A DNA stretch of 64,000 bases from Thermococcus stetteri (GTDB taxonomy: Archaea > Methanobacteriota_B > Thermococci > Thermococcales > Thermococcaceae): contig NZ_JAGGKB010000002.1 of NCBI RefSeq assembly GCF_017873335.1, positions 310,001 through 374,000 on the forward strand, given 5' to 3'. The notes beneath the pieces are model-generated. The model worked only from the letters and a program-made list of their open reading frames with translations, was not told the origin of the DNA and searched no databases. Below are positions 15,993 through 24,317 of the stretch, one piece after another; within the stretch, counting starts at the first letter, position 1; each line of letters begins with the position of its first letter. The position numbers and the translations under genes were made by a program.

Positions 15993-17515
15993 CACTGACC
16001 ACCTCCCGCGGCGCTAACGGCTGGGACAGGCTTGGCGGTTACGTCACCCTCAACCGGCTCAGGTCCTTCTCTGACGAGCTTTTTGGCGAAGTGGAGCCAG
16101 ATGTAGAACAGTATGCTGTAAACCACGACGAAGCCGATGAGAGTTATTAGCACGCTGGTGGCCGTAACGTTCGGTGAGGCGCCGGTGTTGACCGTAACCA
16201 TTCCCCAGACCATCCAGGGCATCCTGCCTACCTCGTGGGTGAACCATCCGGAGAGACTGGCGAACCACGGAAGCGGCAGTGTGTAGACGAGCACCTTGAG
16301 GAACCATCTGGCATCGTAGAGCTTGCCGAGGAGCAGGAGAAGCACTCCAACGAGGCCTATCAGGATGAAGAGCGTTCCGAGGCCGATCATGACGCGGTAG
16401 GCGTAGAACATGAATGCAACCGGAATGCTCTCCTCAAGGACTTTGACCATCTTCTCGTTGGCGTTTGGATCGTTCGGGTCAACTCCGTGGGCCTTCATGA
16501 TCTGCTCAATGACGGCTTTCTTCACCTTCTCGTCGGCGAAGTTCGGGTTGTTGAGAACCTGCTGGTACCAGACGTATTCAGCAGCGTCGTGTAATCCAAG
16601 AACCTTCGCGTTCCAGTCGCCGAAGGAGAGCCAGCTCAGGAGCTTGGGGATCTTTATGGCTGCTTTGACCTCCTTGTTCTTCTCGTCAACTATACCGAAA
16701 ACTATCATTGGGGCACCGCTTTCGGTCTTGTAAAGGCCCTCATCCGCCGCGAGCTTGGTCGGCTGGTACTTTGCTATAACCTGGCCCTCCATGTGGCCCG
16801 TTGGGTAGAGCTGAACTATCGAGCTTATCGCGAGAACGACTATACCTATGGCGACGGCGCTCCTGGCCACCTGGACGTGTCTCCTCTTGAGGAGGTAGTA
16901 GGCACCTATGGCGGCAACGATGTAGGCACCGGTGATGATACCCGAGTTGACCGTGTGGGTGTATTCGCTGACGAGAAGCGGGTTGAAGACAGCACCCATG
17001 AAATCCTTGAGTTCGGCTCTGGGTCCAAGCGGAGTGCTGGCGATAATGTATCCGGATGGAGTCTGCTGCCAGCTGTTGGCTATGAGAATCCACAGAGCTG
17101 AAAGGCTTGAACCTATGAAGACGAAGAAAGATGATATCCAGCTGATGACCCTCGGAAGCCTGTCCATGCCGAAGAGCAGGACGCCGATGAACGTTGATTC
17201 CAGCGCGAAGGCGAAGAGGCCCTCGAGCATCAGCGGCGCTCCGAAGATTGAGCCTACGAAGATTGAGTAGTTGGACCAGTTGGCGCCGAACTCGAACTCC
17301 ATAACGATACCGGTTGGAACACCGATCACGAAGAACAGTCCGAGCCACTTGCTGAAGAACTTTGCCGCCTTATGCCACTGCTCCTCGTTGGTTATAGCTG
17401 CCATTGTCCAGAGCAGGAATACCATGAAGGCCGTTCCTATGCTCGCCGGCACAAACAACCAATGGTAACCGGCGGTAAGGGCAAACTGAATCCTCGACAG
17501 CAGTATTGGATCCAT
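15992..17515 (-). CDS. cydA: Cytochrome bd oxidase subunit I
   Basis: CydA, 507 residues, carries the hemes and the quinol site of the bd oxidase. Visible features: heme-ligand His18 in LTAGYHWLFVP, the acidic pair in MEFEFGANW and LEGLFAFALEST for the proton/heme region, WQQTPSGY, the GRMPW motif (variant of GRQPW) near residue 400, and about nine helices. The region between helices VI and VII is present but short, as in Q-loop-short enzymes. A separate TATA-like ATTATAAG lies upstream at about 17565-17572, so cydAB may be transcribed apart from the small gene before it. Function would require quinone and heme, both addressed by neighbouring genes. Confidence 0.95.
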   Translation of the reverse strand: MDPILLSRIQFALTAGYHWLFVPASIGTAFMVFLLWTMAAITNEEQWHKAAKFFSKWLGLFFVIGVPTGIVMEFEFGANWSNYSIFVGSIFGAPLMLEGLFAFALESTFIGVLLFGMDRLPRVISWISSFFVFIGSSLSALWILIANSWQQTPSGYIIASTPLGPRAELKDFMGAVFNPLLVSEYTHTVNSGIITGAYIVAAIGAYYLLKRRHVQVARSAVAIGIVVLAISSIVQLYPTGHMEGQVIAKYQPTKLAADEGLYKTESGAPMIVFGIVDEKNKEVKAAIKIPKLLSWLSFGDWNAKVLGLHDAAEYVWYQQVLNNPNFADEKVKKAVIEQIMKAHGVDPNDPNANEKMVKVLEESIPVAFMFYAYRVMIGLGTLFILIGLVGVLLLLLGKLYDARWFLKVLVYTLPLPWFASLSGWFTHEVGRMPWMVWGMVTVNTGASPNVTATSVLITLIGFVVVYSILFYIWLHFAKKLVREGPEPVEGDVTAKPVPAVSAAGGGQ

Positions 17516-17631
17516 TCCACGTCACCTCCGGGTTTATTCCTCAAACTATTGCTACCGAATTCAAAACTTATAATGTTTTCGGGCCTTCCATATGATATAC
17601 TCGACAGAAGACGAAAATAACGAAAAGGCAA

Positions 17632-17835
17632 CTAACTCTTCACCTTCGGCCTGTTGAAGAAGCCAACCCCGTGCGCTTCCGCAACCCACAGCAGGTATCC
17701 GACTGTAAAGAGCATCCCTACTATTATCCATACAACGTTGTGCAGCAGGAATGCTATCAATACGAACAGCAATGTCAACAGTATTGCAACCAGTCCTACC
17801 GCTATTTCCTTCCCGGTTTCAGCTTCAACTGCCAT
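17632..17835 (-). CDS. Small two-helix membrane protein upstream of cydA
   Basis: A 67-residue protein with an acidic N-terminus (MAVEAETGKE), two hydrophobic segments (about residues 11-31 and 33-52) joined by a short HN loop, and a basic C-terminal tail. It lies about 115 bases upstream of cydA on the same strand and divergent from the SQR operon. Single-helix accessory subunits (CydX, CydS) stabilise bd oxidases in bacteria. A two-helix protein in this place could be an archaeal equivalent, or an unrelated small membrane protein. No family recognised. Confidence 0.7.
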   Translation of the reverse strand: MAVEAETGKEIAVGLVAILLTLLFVLIAFLLHNVVWIIVGMLFTVGYLLWVAEAHGVGFFNRPKVKS

Positions 17836-17934
17836 GGTGCATCACTAAAGTATGGATATGAAACCAGTTCTTATATCCCTTTCGGTAGATGGAGTTTCCA
17901 AACAGAATAGGTGCGGGAATCGAAACCGTTAAAT

Positions 17935-17975
17935 ACCCTACGAAAGTTAAATCTTTTAGACACACTTAACTAGGA
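17935..17975 (+). promoter_or_regulatory. SQR-operon promoter region with inverted repeat
   Basis: AGTTAA (17945-17950) and TTAACT (17966-17971) form an inverted repeat with a 15-base spacer just before the GGAGGTG ribosome site of the SQR gene. GTTAAAT also occurs earlier at about 17928 as a direct repeat, with TATA-like TTAAATACC there. The arrangement is suggestive of an operator in a divergent promoter, but AT-rich DNA makes such repeats by chance. Confidence 0.35.
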
Positions 17976-17984
17976 GGTGTAGTT

Positions 17985-19133
17985 ATGGCGAAGGTTTTGA
18001 TACTCGGCGGTGGGACCGCCGGACTGGTCGCCGGAAGGTACATAACGGCCGAAGCTAGGAGGCTCGGCCTCGACGTGGATGTAACGATGGTCACGGCAAG
18101 TGAAAGGCACTACATGCCTCCCCTGTTCATGGAGGTGGCCCTCGGCTCTGCCGCCCCACACGAGACCTGGGCACCGATAAAAAACGCCGAAAAAATCTAC
18201 GGCTTCAAGGTTGATATAGACAGGGTCGTTGAGATAGACCTCGACAACAGGCAGGTGAAGACCGACGGGGGTAAGGTTTACGACTACGACTACCTGTTCC
18301 TCGGCCTCGGGGTCAAGTACGTCTGGGACAAGTACAAGGGGATGAACGAGTACGGCTACCACAACTACACCCTTGAGGGGGCAATGGAGCTCCACGAAAG
18401 GCTCAGCCAGTTCAAGGGAGGGAAAATAGTCATATATGCTCCCGAAAGCCCCCACACCTGTGGAATCTACCCCTACGAGATGAGCCTCAACCTCAGGATG
18501 TACTTCGAGCACAGGGGAATTGAGGACGTGGATATAACCATCGTCCACCCGAGCAAGGAACCGGGTATGGGTCTCGGCCCGGATCTCGTCAGGTTTTTCA
18601 AGAGGGAGATGGAGAAGGCGCGGGTCAAATTCATCCACAACGAGGGTCACGTTGAGATAACCCCGAACAAAGTCATCACCAAGAACGCGGAAGTTGATTA
18701 CGACCTCCTGATCAAGATCCCGCCGATAGCGATTCCCGATGTGATGTCCTTCATGGCCGACGACAAGGATCCAAGGTGGGCGAAGGTAAAGGGCCCCGAC
18801 TTCCGCTACCCCGGCTACGATGAGGTCTACGTCGTGAGCGAGGCTTCAATGCCGCCGCTTGGACTCCTCACAGCTGGAGTCCCGCTCCACAACGCGACCG
18901 TTGTAGCCGCAACCAGCATACTCCACCAGATACACGGGGGCTACCCGGTTGCCGAGTACGCACCCACCATGTGCGTAGGACACGGCTACAACACCGGCTT
19001 CTCGGGCAACTGCGAGTACAGGTGGAACGGAAGTAAGTACGAGAGAACCTGCTACCTGCTCTTCAAGAGCCCACTCGTGAGGCTGATGAAGGATTCCTTC
19101 TACAGGGGCTGGCTCGATAGCCTGAGGTTGTGA
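17985..19133 (+). CDS. sqr: Sulfide:quinone oxidoreductase-like flavoprotein
   Basis: An FAD-dependent oxidoreductase of 382 residues that would oxidise sulfide and pass electrons to quinone. The N-terminal dinucleotide site LGGGTAGLVAGRYI, YDYDYLFLGLGVKY, a Cys in SPHTCGIYPYE, and a C-terminal Cys-containing part (PTMCVGHGYN, GNCEY, ERTCYLL) fit the SQR fold. The C-terminal helix KSPLVRLMKDSFYRGWLDSL is the membrane-binding type. GGAGGTG precedes ATG 17985. DUF1641, which often accompanies SQR, follows directly. It would supply quinol to the divergent bd oxidase. Confidence 0.88.
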   Translation: MAKVLILGGGTAGLVAGRYITAEARRLGLDVDVTMVTASERHYMPPLFMEVALGSAAPHETWAPIKNAEKIYGFKVDIDRVVEIDLDNRQVKTDGGKVYDYDYLFLGLGVKYVWDKYKGMNEYGYHNYTLEGAMELHERLSQFKGGKIVIYAPESPHTCGIYPYEMSLNLRMYFEHRGIEDVDITIVHPSKEPGMGLGPDLVRFFKREMEKARVKFIHNEGHVEITPNKVITKNAEVDYDLLIKIPPIAIPDVMSFMADDKDPRWAKVKGPDFRYPGYDEVYVVSEASMPPLGLLTAGVPLHNATVVAATSILHQIHGGYPVAEYAPTMCVGHGYNTGFSGNCEYRWNGSKYERTCYLLFKSPLVRLMKDSFYRGWLDSLRL

Positions 19134-19143
19134 GGTGGTGAAG

Positions 19144-19563
19144 ATGAGCGAACTCAATTTTACTCCTGAAGAAATAGCTGCTGTTAAGGAGCTCGCGGAG
19201 GTCGCCCTCGCCCTCAAGAGAGGGGGCTACCTCGGCCTCATCAAAGCCATGACCGAGAACGGGGACAAGTTCCTTGATACCATATCGGAGGAGAAGATTT
19301 TGAGGCTCCTCGGGGTGGGAAACGCCGCCCTTGAACCGGTGAGGGAGCTCGAAACCTCCGAAGTTATGGAGATAGAGTGGAACACCGAAGAGCTCGTCAG
19401 TGCACTCCTGAAGGCCCTGGCAAAGACCAACCCGAAGGAGGTTCCAAAGGTCGGGATGATGGCGGCCCTTGGCTACCTCCGCGACGAGGACGTCCAGAAG
19501 GGGCTCGGCTTCCTTCTGACCCTGGCAAAGAACCTCGGAGCCGCGATGAACGGCAAGCTCTGA
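19144..19563 (+). CDS. DUF1641 protein
   Basis: A small soluble helical protein of 139 residues. ATG 19144 is chosen because GAGGTGG lies directly upstream, ten bases after the SQR stop. DUF1641 proteins commonly sit beside sulfide:quinone oxidoreductases or heterodisulfide-reductase-like genes and have the pattern seen here (LLGVGNAALEPVRELE; GMMAALGYLRDEDVQKGLGFLLTLAKNLG). The molecular role is unknown; an SQR partner or assembly factor is inferred. Confidence 0.82.
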   Translation: MSELNFTPEEIAAVKELAEVALALKRGGYLGLIKAMTENGDKFLDTISEEKILRLLGVGNAALEPVRELETSEVMEIEWNTEELVSALLKALAKTNPKEVPKVGMMAALGYLRDEDVQKGLGFLLTLAKNLGAAMNGKL

Positions 19564-19591
19564 CCTTTTCCTTCTTTATGGAGGTGAAGTC

Positions 19592-20479
19592 GTGAGGGTT
19601 CTCTTCACATACATGGGCGCGCCGACGACCCCCAATGAAATAGAAGACTTCATCTTCCGCTTCCTTTACGATGTCAGGCACCACATAGGCCTTAATGTCC
19701 CCGGTGCTAAGGCCATAATCAAAGGCATAGCAAAGGCCAGGGCGAGGCAGGTTAAGCCGCATTACGATGCGATAGGCGGTAGAAGCCCCCTCGTTGACTA
19801 CATGCGCGAGATAGTCAAAATGGTGAGCGCGAGAACCGGCCACGAGATAGAACTCGGTATGTGCTACTCAAGGCCACTCCTTGAGGAACTCGAAGGACCT
19901 TTCGACCTTGTCTTTCCAATGTACCACGTCTATTCAAGCTCAACCACCGAGCGCTGTCTCGTCAAAATCCGCGAGCTCTTTGGGGATGTCCGCTACGTGA
20001 GGGAATGGTACCAAAACGGGAAGTTCGTTGAGTGGGTCAGAGAGAACATACGGGTCGGTCTCAGGGAGAGCGGCTTTGAGAACCCCTACGTTATCCTCAG
20101 TCTCCACAGCCTTCCGAAGAGGGTCATAGACGAGGGGGACCCCTACCTCAAGAGCCACCAGAGGCTTGCAAAAACCGTTATGGAGGCCTTTGACCTTCCC
20201 TGGGAGATGGCCTTCCAGAGCAAGTTCGGTAAAGGCGACTGGCTCGGCCCGGAGGTCCCAGAAGTCCTGAAGAGGCTGAAGGAAGAGGGAGTTGAGGAGG
20301 TTTTAGTTTACCCTCTCAGCTTCATTGTTGAGAACGTCGAGACCCTCTACGAGCTGGATATTGAGTATAAGGAGATCGCCGATGAGCTTGGCCTCAGGTA
20401 TTACCGTGCCAGGTTAAATCACCGTAACCCCCTGCTCATCGAAGCGATATCGGAGGTGATTGAGAATGCATCCGGTTAA
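19592..20479 (+). CDS. hemH: Ferrochelatase (protoporphyrin or coproporphyrin)
   Basis: A 295-residue ferrochelatase that inserts Fe2+ into a porphyrin. It begins with GTG 19592 after GGAGGTG. Landmarks are FTYMGAPTTPNEIEDFIFRFL, GGRSPLVDYM, the catalytic His in LSLHSLPKRVIDEGDPY, FQSKFGKGDWLGPEV and the acidic YPLSFIVENVETLYELDIEY. Combined with the AhbD-like radical SAM enzyme, it fits a coproporphyrin route: insertion of iron, then decarboxylation to heme b. No early tetrapyrrole genes (hemA, L, B, C, D) occur in the window, so the porphyrin would be imported or made elsewhere. Confidence 0.92.
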   Translation: MRVLFTYMGAPTTPNEIEDFIFRFLYDVRHHIGLNVPGAKAIIKGIAKARARQVKPHYDAIGGRSPLVDYMREIVKMVSARTGHEIELGMCYSRPLLEELEGPFDLVFPMYHVYSSSTTERCLVKIRELFGDVRYVREWYQNGKFVEWVRENIRVGLRESGFENPYVILSLHSLPKRVIDEGDPYLKSHQRLAKTVMEAFDLPWEMAFQSKFGKGDWLGPEVPEVLKRLKEEGVEEVLVYPLSFIVENVETLYELDIEYKEIADELGLRYYRARLNHRNPLLIEAISEVIENASG

Positions 20480-20843
20480 AACCCAAAACCGCGAGGTTAG
20501 CGATGTGAGGAGCTTTACAAACGCCTTCATAGCCTACGTTTTTGGTTTCGTCGGAGGGATCCCCCTCATCCTGATGAAGGACACCGACGAGTTCACCAAG
20601 AAGCACGCGGCCTACTCCAGCGTCATGGGCTTCTTCGCCTGGCTGGCGTTTATGGCCCTCTGGCACATGCCGATGGTCAACCCCAACTACCCCCACTTCG
20701 GGCCGGCGATCTACGTTGCCTACGCCTGGTTCCTCTACGCCCTCTTCGGCATCTACACCTACATGAGTGGCAGACTGTACAGGATACCAGGAATAGAGGG
20801 CCTCGCCGAAAAGCTCATTAAGGGCCTCTCCAACGCCGTTTGA
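20466..20843 (+). CDS. Small membrane protein, DUF4870-like
   Basis: A 125-residue protein overlapping the ferrochelatase stop by 14 bases; ATG 20466 follows GGAGGTGA. Three to four hydrophobic segments are visible. The early FVGGIPLILMKDTDEFTKKHAAYSSVMGF, with its His/Ala region after the first helix, resembles DUF4870/Tic20-type small membrane proteins. Function unknown; it is translationally coupled to the heme/quinone genes on either side. Confidence 0.7.
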   Translation: MHPVKTQNREVSDVRSFTNAFIAYVFGFVGGIPLILMKDTDEFTKKHAAYSSVMGFFAWLAFMALWHMPMVNPNYPHFGPAIYVAYAWFLYALFGIYTYMSGRLYRIPGIEGLAEKLIKGLSNAV

Positions 20844-20852
20844 GGGAGAGAT

Positions 20853-21809
20853 ATGAGGAAAGCCCTTGCAGTCTTTCTTTTCACCTTCATCATCTTATCC
20901 ACTGTTCTCGCCGACCAGCGCTCCCAGGGAGACGAGTTCATGGGAAAGTTCGTCGAGGCCATTAACACTGGAAACTACTCCCTCATAGAGCCTTACATGA
21001 GCGAGGAGCTGAGGGCCCAGTTCACGGAGGATTATTTCCAGAACCTCAGGGAGCTCACGCTGAAGAACTACGGAAAGCTGAAAGGGTTTACCTACGAGGG
21101 CAACGAGACCCAGGACGACCTTCTGAGGCTGAAGTACAGGGTTGAGGCCGAAAAAGGCTCTTTTCCGGTTCTCCTCGTCTACCGCGACGGTGAGCTCGTG
21201 GGCCTTGCCCTCGGAGTTACTCCGAAGCCCAACCCACTCGGAATGCTCGCGGCAATGGGTGGTGCACTTTTAGCCCTAACCGGCCTCTACCTCTGGAGGG
21301 AGAGAGTAAACCTTCCGGAGCTTGCGCTCGGCTCCGGCCTGGCCCTGGCCCTCTCGATAATACTGCCATTCTACTCCCTGACTGGAACGTTACTCCTGCC
21401 GAGAGCGGTGGCAATCCCTGTGGTTTCCCTGCTCAGCGCGCTGACAATCGAAGCTGGAAAGTACTACCTCGCCAAAAACAGAGACGGGCTATCTTTGGGC
21501 CTCGGCCTAGGCATCGGTCAGTTCGTCCTCCTTGGAATAGGGACGTTCGTTGCCACCAACTTCATAATGAAGCTTCCCGTGTCGTTTACCGGCAGTGTTC
21601 TCCCCCTCTTCCTTGAGGCCGTTATCTTCACTACCTTCTATGCCCTGAGCACCGAGGTCTACTCAAAGAGGAGGGAGCCGATGCCCTTTGCCGTTTTTGC
21701 GGCAGTTGAATTCCTCTCACTGTATCTCCTTGGTCTCGGAAGTGCGTACGGCTCGCTGGTAATGGCCCTTGCGGGAGCGGCGATAGCCTGGAAGCTCGGG
21801 GGTGAGTGA
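20853..21809 (+). CDS. Membrane protein with signal peptide and DUF3887-like domain
   Basis: A 318-residue protein: signal peptide (MRKALAVFLFTFIILSTVLA), then an extracellular alpha/beta domain of about 100 residues (GDEFMGKFVEAINTGNYSLIEPYMSEEL... KGFTYEGNE) resembling DUF3887, then seven or so helices. The membrane part (EAGKYYLAKNRDG; TTFYALSTEVYSKRREP) recalls YhfC-like intramembrane proteins. It begins nine bases after the previous stop. A function is not assigned; position suggests an accessory to the membrane redox chain. Confidence 0.7.
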   Translation: MRKALAVFLFTFIILSTVLADQRSQGDEFMGKFVEAINTGNYSLIEPYMSEELRAQFTEDYFQNLRELTLKNYGKLKGFTYEGNETQDDLLRLKYRVEAEKGSFPVLLVYRDGELVGLALGVTPKPNPLGMLAAMGGALLALTGLYLWRERVNLPELALGSGLALALSIILPFYSLTGTLLLPRAVAIPVVSLLSALTIEAGKYYLAKNRDGLSLGLGLGIGQFVLLGIGTFVATNFIMKLPVSFTGSVLPLFLEAVIFTTFYALSTEVYSKRREPMPFAVFAAVEFLSLYLLGLGSAYGSLVMALAGAAIAWKLGGE

Positions 21810-22730
21810 ATGGAGTCCCTTGATGCAAAGATGCTCGAACTCCTTGAGGGGAGCGTTGAGCTCGCCCAGAAGGTGGGCGAGTACGTCATAAGGAGCGGCG
21901 GGAAGAGAATAAGGCCGAGAATAGCGATGGCCGTCTCAAGGGGTTTAAACCTCGATGAGAGGGATGCCCTCGACCTGGCCGCTTCGATAGAGCTCATCCA
22001 CACTGCCAGCTTAATCCACGACGACATAATAGACCTGGCCGAGAAGAGGAGAAACAATCCCACGGTTGTGATGCGCTGGGGGCCGGAGCTTGCCGTTCTG
22101 AGCGGTGACTTCCTCTTCATAAGGGCCCTCCGCGTCATAGCCTCAAAAAAGCTTGAGATGGTCGACTACGTTGCCAAGGTCGTTGAGGACATGGTGAAGG
22201 CCGAGATACTGCAGGAGGCCGTGAGGGGCACTGTCCACCTCGACGTCGAGACCTACTACAGGATTATCGATGGAAAGACTGGCCGGCTGTTTGGGGCGGC
22301 CTTCACCCTCCCAGCTTACTACCTCGGAAAGCCCTTCTGGAGGGAACTCGACAGGGCCGGGACGCTCGTGGGGAGGGCCTTCCAGATAGTGGACGACGTT
22401 TTGGACTACTTCCCTGGAACGGGAAAGGATCGCTTCAAGGACCTCCTTAACGGAAAGACCACGCTCCCGCTCATCCTCTACACGGAAAGGTACGGCTCTT
22501 CCCTCGTTGAGAAGGCCCTTAGAGAGCCCAGTGAAGAGAATTCCCTTGAGCTGTTTGAGAGAATGAGCAGGGCCGGCGTTTTCAGAGAGGCTGTTGACAT
22601 AGCCAGGGGCTTTGTGAACGAGGCCCTTAAAGCAATCTCCACCCTTCCAATTGACTCAAAACCCGTCGTCGATCTCGTATCGGAATACTTTGACAGGGTA
22701 TTCGCGAAGTTTGAAAACCTCTCGCCTTAG
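21810..22730 (+). CDS. Trans-polyprenyl diphosphate synthase
   Basis: Chain-elongating prenyltransferase of 306 residues. Both Asp-rich motifs are present: LIHDDIIDLAEKRRNNP (first) and FQIVDDVLDYFP (second), with GGKRIRPRIAM and GKTTLPLILYTE. In Thermococcales a bifunctional GGPP/FPP synthase normally serves lipid synthesis. A second copy ending an SQR-heme operon more likely makes the side chain for the UbiA product. Product length cannot be judged reliably by eye. Last gene of the plus-strand run; an independent promoter precedes the Mrp genes. Confidence 0.88.
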   Translation: MESLDAKMLELLEGSVELAQKVGEYVIRSGGKRIRPRIAMAVSRGLNLDERDALDLAASIELIHTASLIHDDIIDLAEKRRNNPTVVMRWGPELAVLSGDFLFIRALRVIASKKLEMVDYVAKVVEDMVKAEILQEAVRGTVHLDVETYYRIIDGKTGRLFGAAFTLPAYYLGKPFWRELDRAGTLVGRAFQIVDDVLDYFPGTGKDRFKDLLNGKTTLPLILYTERYGSSLVEKALREPSEENSLELFERMSRAGVFREAVDIARGFVNEALKAISTLPIDSKPVVDLVSEYFDRVFAKFENLSP

Positions 22731-22753
22731 GCTATCATATTTCGCCCTTTGTA

Positions 22754-22805
22754 TACAATCGTCCAAAAAGGTTTCGTGTATGGACGAAAAAGCTTAAAAA
22801 GGTTC
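22754..22805 (+). promoter_or_regulatory. Mrp-operon promoter with perfect inverted repeat
   Basis: TTTCGTGTATGGACGAAA at 22772-22789 is a perfect six-base inverted repeat (TTTCGT, six-base spacer, ACGAAA). It lies immediately upstream of TATA-like GCTTAAAAAGG (22792-22802). The first Mrp gene starts about 50 bases later. The position just before TATA suggests an activator site. A related ACGAAA-plus-TATA arrangement precedes acs. Confidence 0.45.
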
Positions 22806-22850
22806 GTTAGACAAACCTAATGGATTTTTGGCCACGCGGGAGGGAAGGCA

Positions 22851-24317
22851 ATGATAGGACTTCTGGCGTCAATGGCTTACGTTGTTCCGCTCATCGGTGG
22901 GCTAATCCTCTTCAAGCTGGACGAGAGGAAGGCGGATGCTGTAATGCTCGCCTCTTTCATCTCCGCGCTGATAGCCCAGCTCGGCGTCGCTTATCTCTTC
23001 CTAACTGAGCATCACGAGATGGTTCACGTCTCCTACATCACCACTGAAAGGTTCGGAGAGGCCTACGGGATAATAATCGACCCGATGAGCGTTTTAATCG
23101 GCACCGTTGTGGCTGTAGCTGGCTTCATATTCATGTTCTACGGCGTTGAGTATATGAGCGAGAGGAACGTCGGGCACCCGGGAGGGAAAGGCAGGGGGCT
23201 CTTCTACGCCTGGATGACTCTCTTTGAGGGCGCTACGCTTGGCTTCATATACTCCTCTACATTCCTCGGCCTCCTCATCTTCTTCGAGCTCATGGGGCTT
23301 GCCTGCTGGGGAGTTGTCAGCTACTACAACACGCCAAAGGCAAGGAGGGCCGGTTTCAAGGCCTTCATAATCCCGAACGTTGGGGCGATGATAGGATTCT
23401 ATACCGCCGTCGGGATAGGCATAACCCAGCTCCACGACCTCAGCCTGTTCTCGCTCTCCAACGTTGATCCATCCGTAAAGCCCTGGCTGTTCATTGCGCT
23501 CCTCTTAGCCGGCTACACCAAGAGCGCCCAGTTTCCAACTTACTCCTGGATTCCGGACGCGATGGAGGCACCGACACCTGCCTCGGCCTTCCTCCACGGT
23601 GCGGCGATGGTCGAGATGGGTGTCTACCTCGTTGCCAGGGTTCTCCAGTTCATTGGCGACCTCCCAATCTGGGTGTTCTATTTCATGGCCATAATGGTCT
23701 CGCTGACCCTCCTCATCCCGATACTTAACTATCCCGTCCAGAAGGACGCGAAGAGGCTTTTGGCATACTCAACGGTCGCAGAAGCGGCCATAATGTTCTC
23801 CGGACTAACCTTCGCCGCCCTCGGTCTCGACATCGGGCTTAAAGCGGCTATGTTCCAGCTCACCACTCATGCCTTCATAAAGGGGCTCGGCTTCCTCACC
23901 GCCGGAACCTTCACCTACTCCCTTGGAATGCTCGACCTCAGGAAAATAAGCGGGCTGAAGGATGTCCTTCCAATCAATGGCTTCTCATGGGCTGTGGCAC
24001 TTCTCGGTCTCGCCGGCCTTCCTCCGATGGGAATAGCCTTCAGCAAGGCTGAGCTTTTGACGGACCTCGTTGCCCTCAAAACAACTCCCCTTGCATGGCT
24101 TCCGATAATCATGGTTCTCACTGACTCGGGGGTTTTCCTATGGGTGGGAATGAAGTGGATAGGAAGGAACGTCTTCGGAAAGCCGAGCGTGGAAAAGGCC
24201 CCAACGCACTGGATAATTAACGTCTCCTTGATAGCCCTCATAATCCTGACGCTGGTCTCGGCAATCCTGGCATACCCGCTCGTTGAGGAGATAACCTTCT
24301 ATGGGGTGGGAGCATGA
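22851..24317 (+). CDS. NuoL/MrpA-type proton-conducting membrane subunit
   Basis: A 488-residue ion-translocating subunit with about 13-14 helices of the complex I/Mrp antiporter family. Core features are GVEYMSERN, the conserved Glu in LLIFFELMGLACWGV, the Lys-containing broken-helix region GYTKSAQFPTYSWIPDAMEAPTPASAFLHGAAMVEMGVYLVAR, and KDAKRLLAYSTVAEAAIM. ATG 22851 follows GGGAGGG. It overlaps the next gene by four bases. It resembles the N-terminal NuoL half of bacterial MrpA, which here is split over several genes. Confidence 0.88.
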   Translation: MIGLLASMAYVVPLIGGLILFKLDERKADAVMLASFISALIAQLGVAYLFLTEHHEMVHVSYITTERFGEAYGIIIDPMSVLIGTVVAVAGFIFMFYGVEYMSERNVGHPGGKGRGLFYAWMTLFEGATLGFIYSSTFLGLLIFFELMGLACWGVVSYYNTPKARRAGFKAFIIPNVGAMIGFYTAVGIGITQLHDLSLFSLSNVDPSVKPWLFIALLLAGYTKSAQFPTYSWIPDAMEAPTPASAFLHGAAMVEMGVYLVARVLQFIGDLPIWVFYFMAIMVSLTLLIPILNYPVQKDAKRLLAYSTVAEAAIMFSGLTFAALGLDIGLKAAMFQLTTHAFIKGLGFLTAGTFTYSLGMLDLRKISGLKDVLPINGFSWAVALLGLAGLPPMGIAFSKAELLTDLVALKTTPLAWLPIIMVLTDSGVFLWVGMKWIGRNVFGKPSVEKAPTHWIINVSLIALIILTLVSAILAYPLVEEITFYGVGA

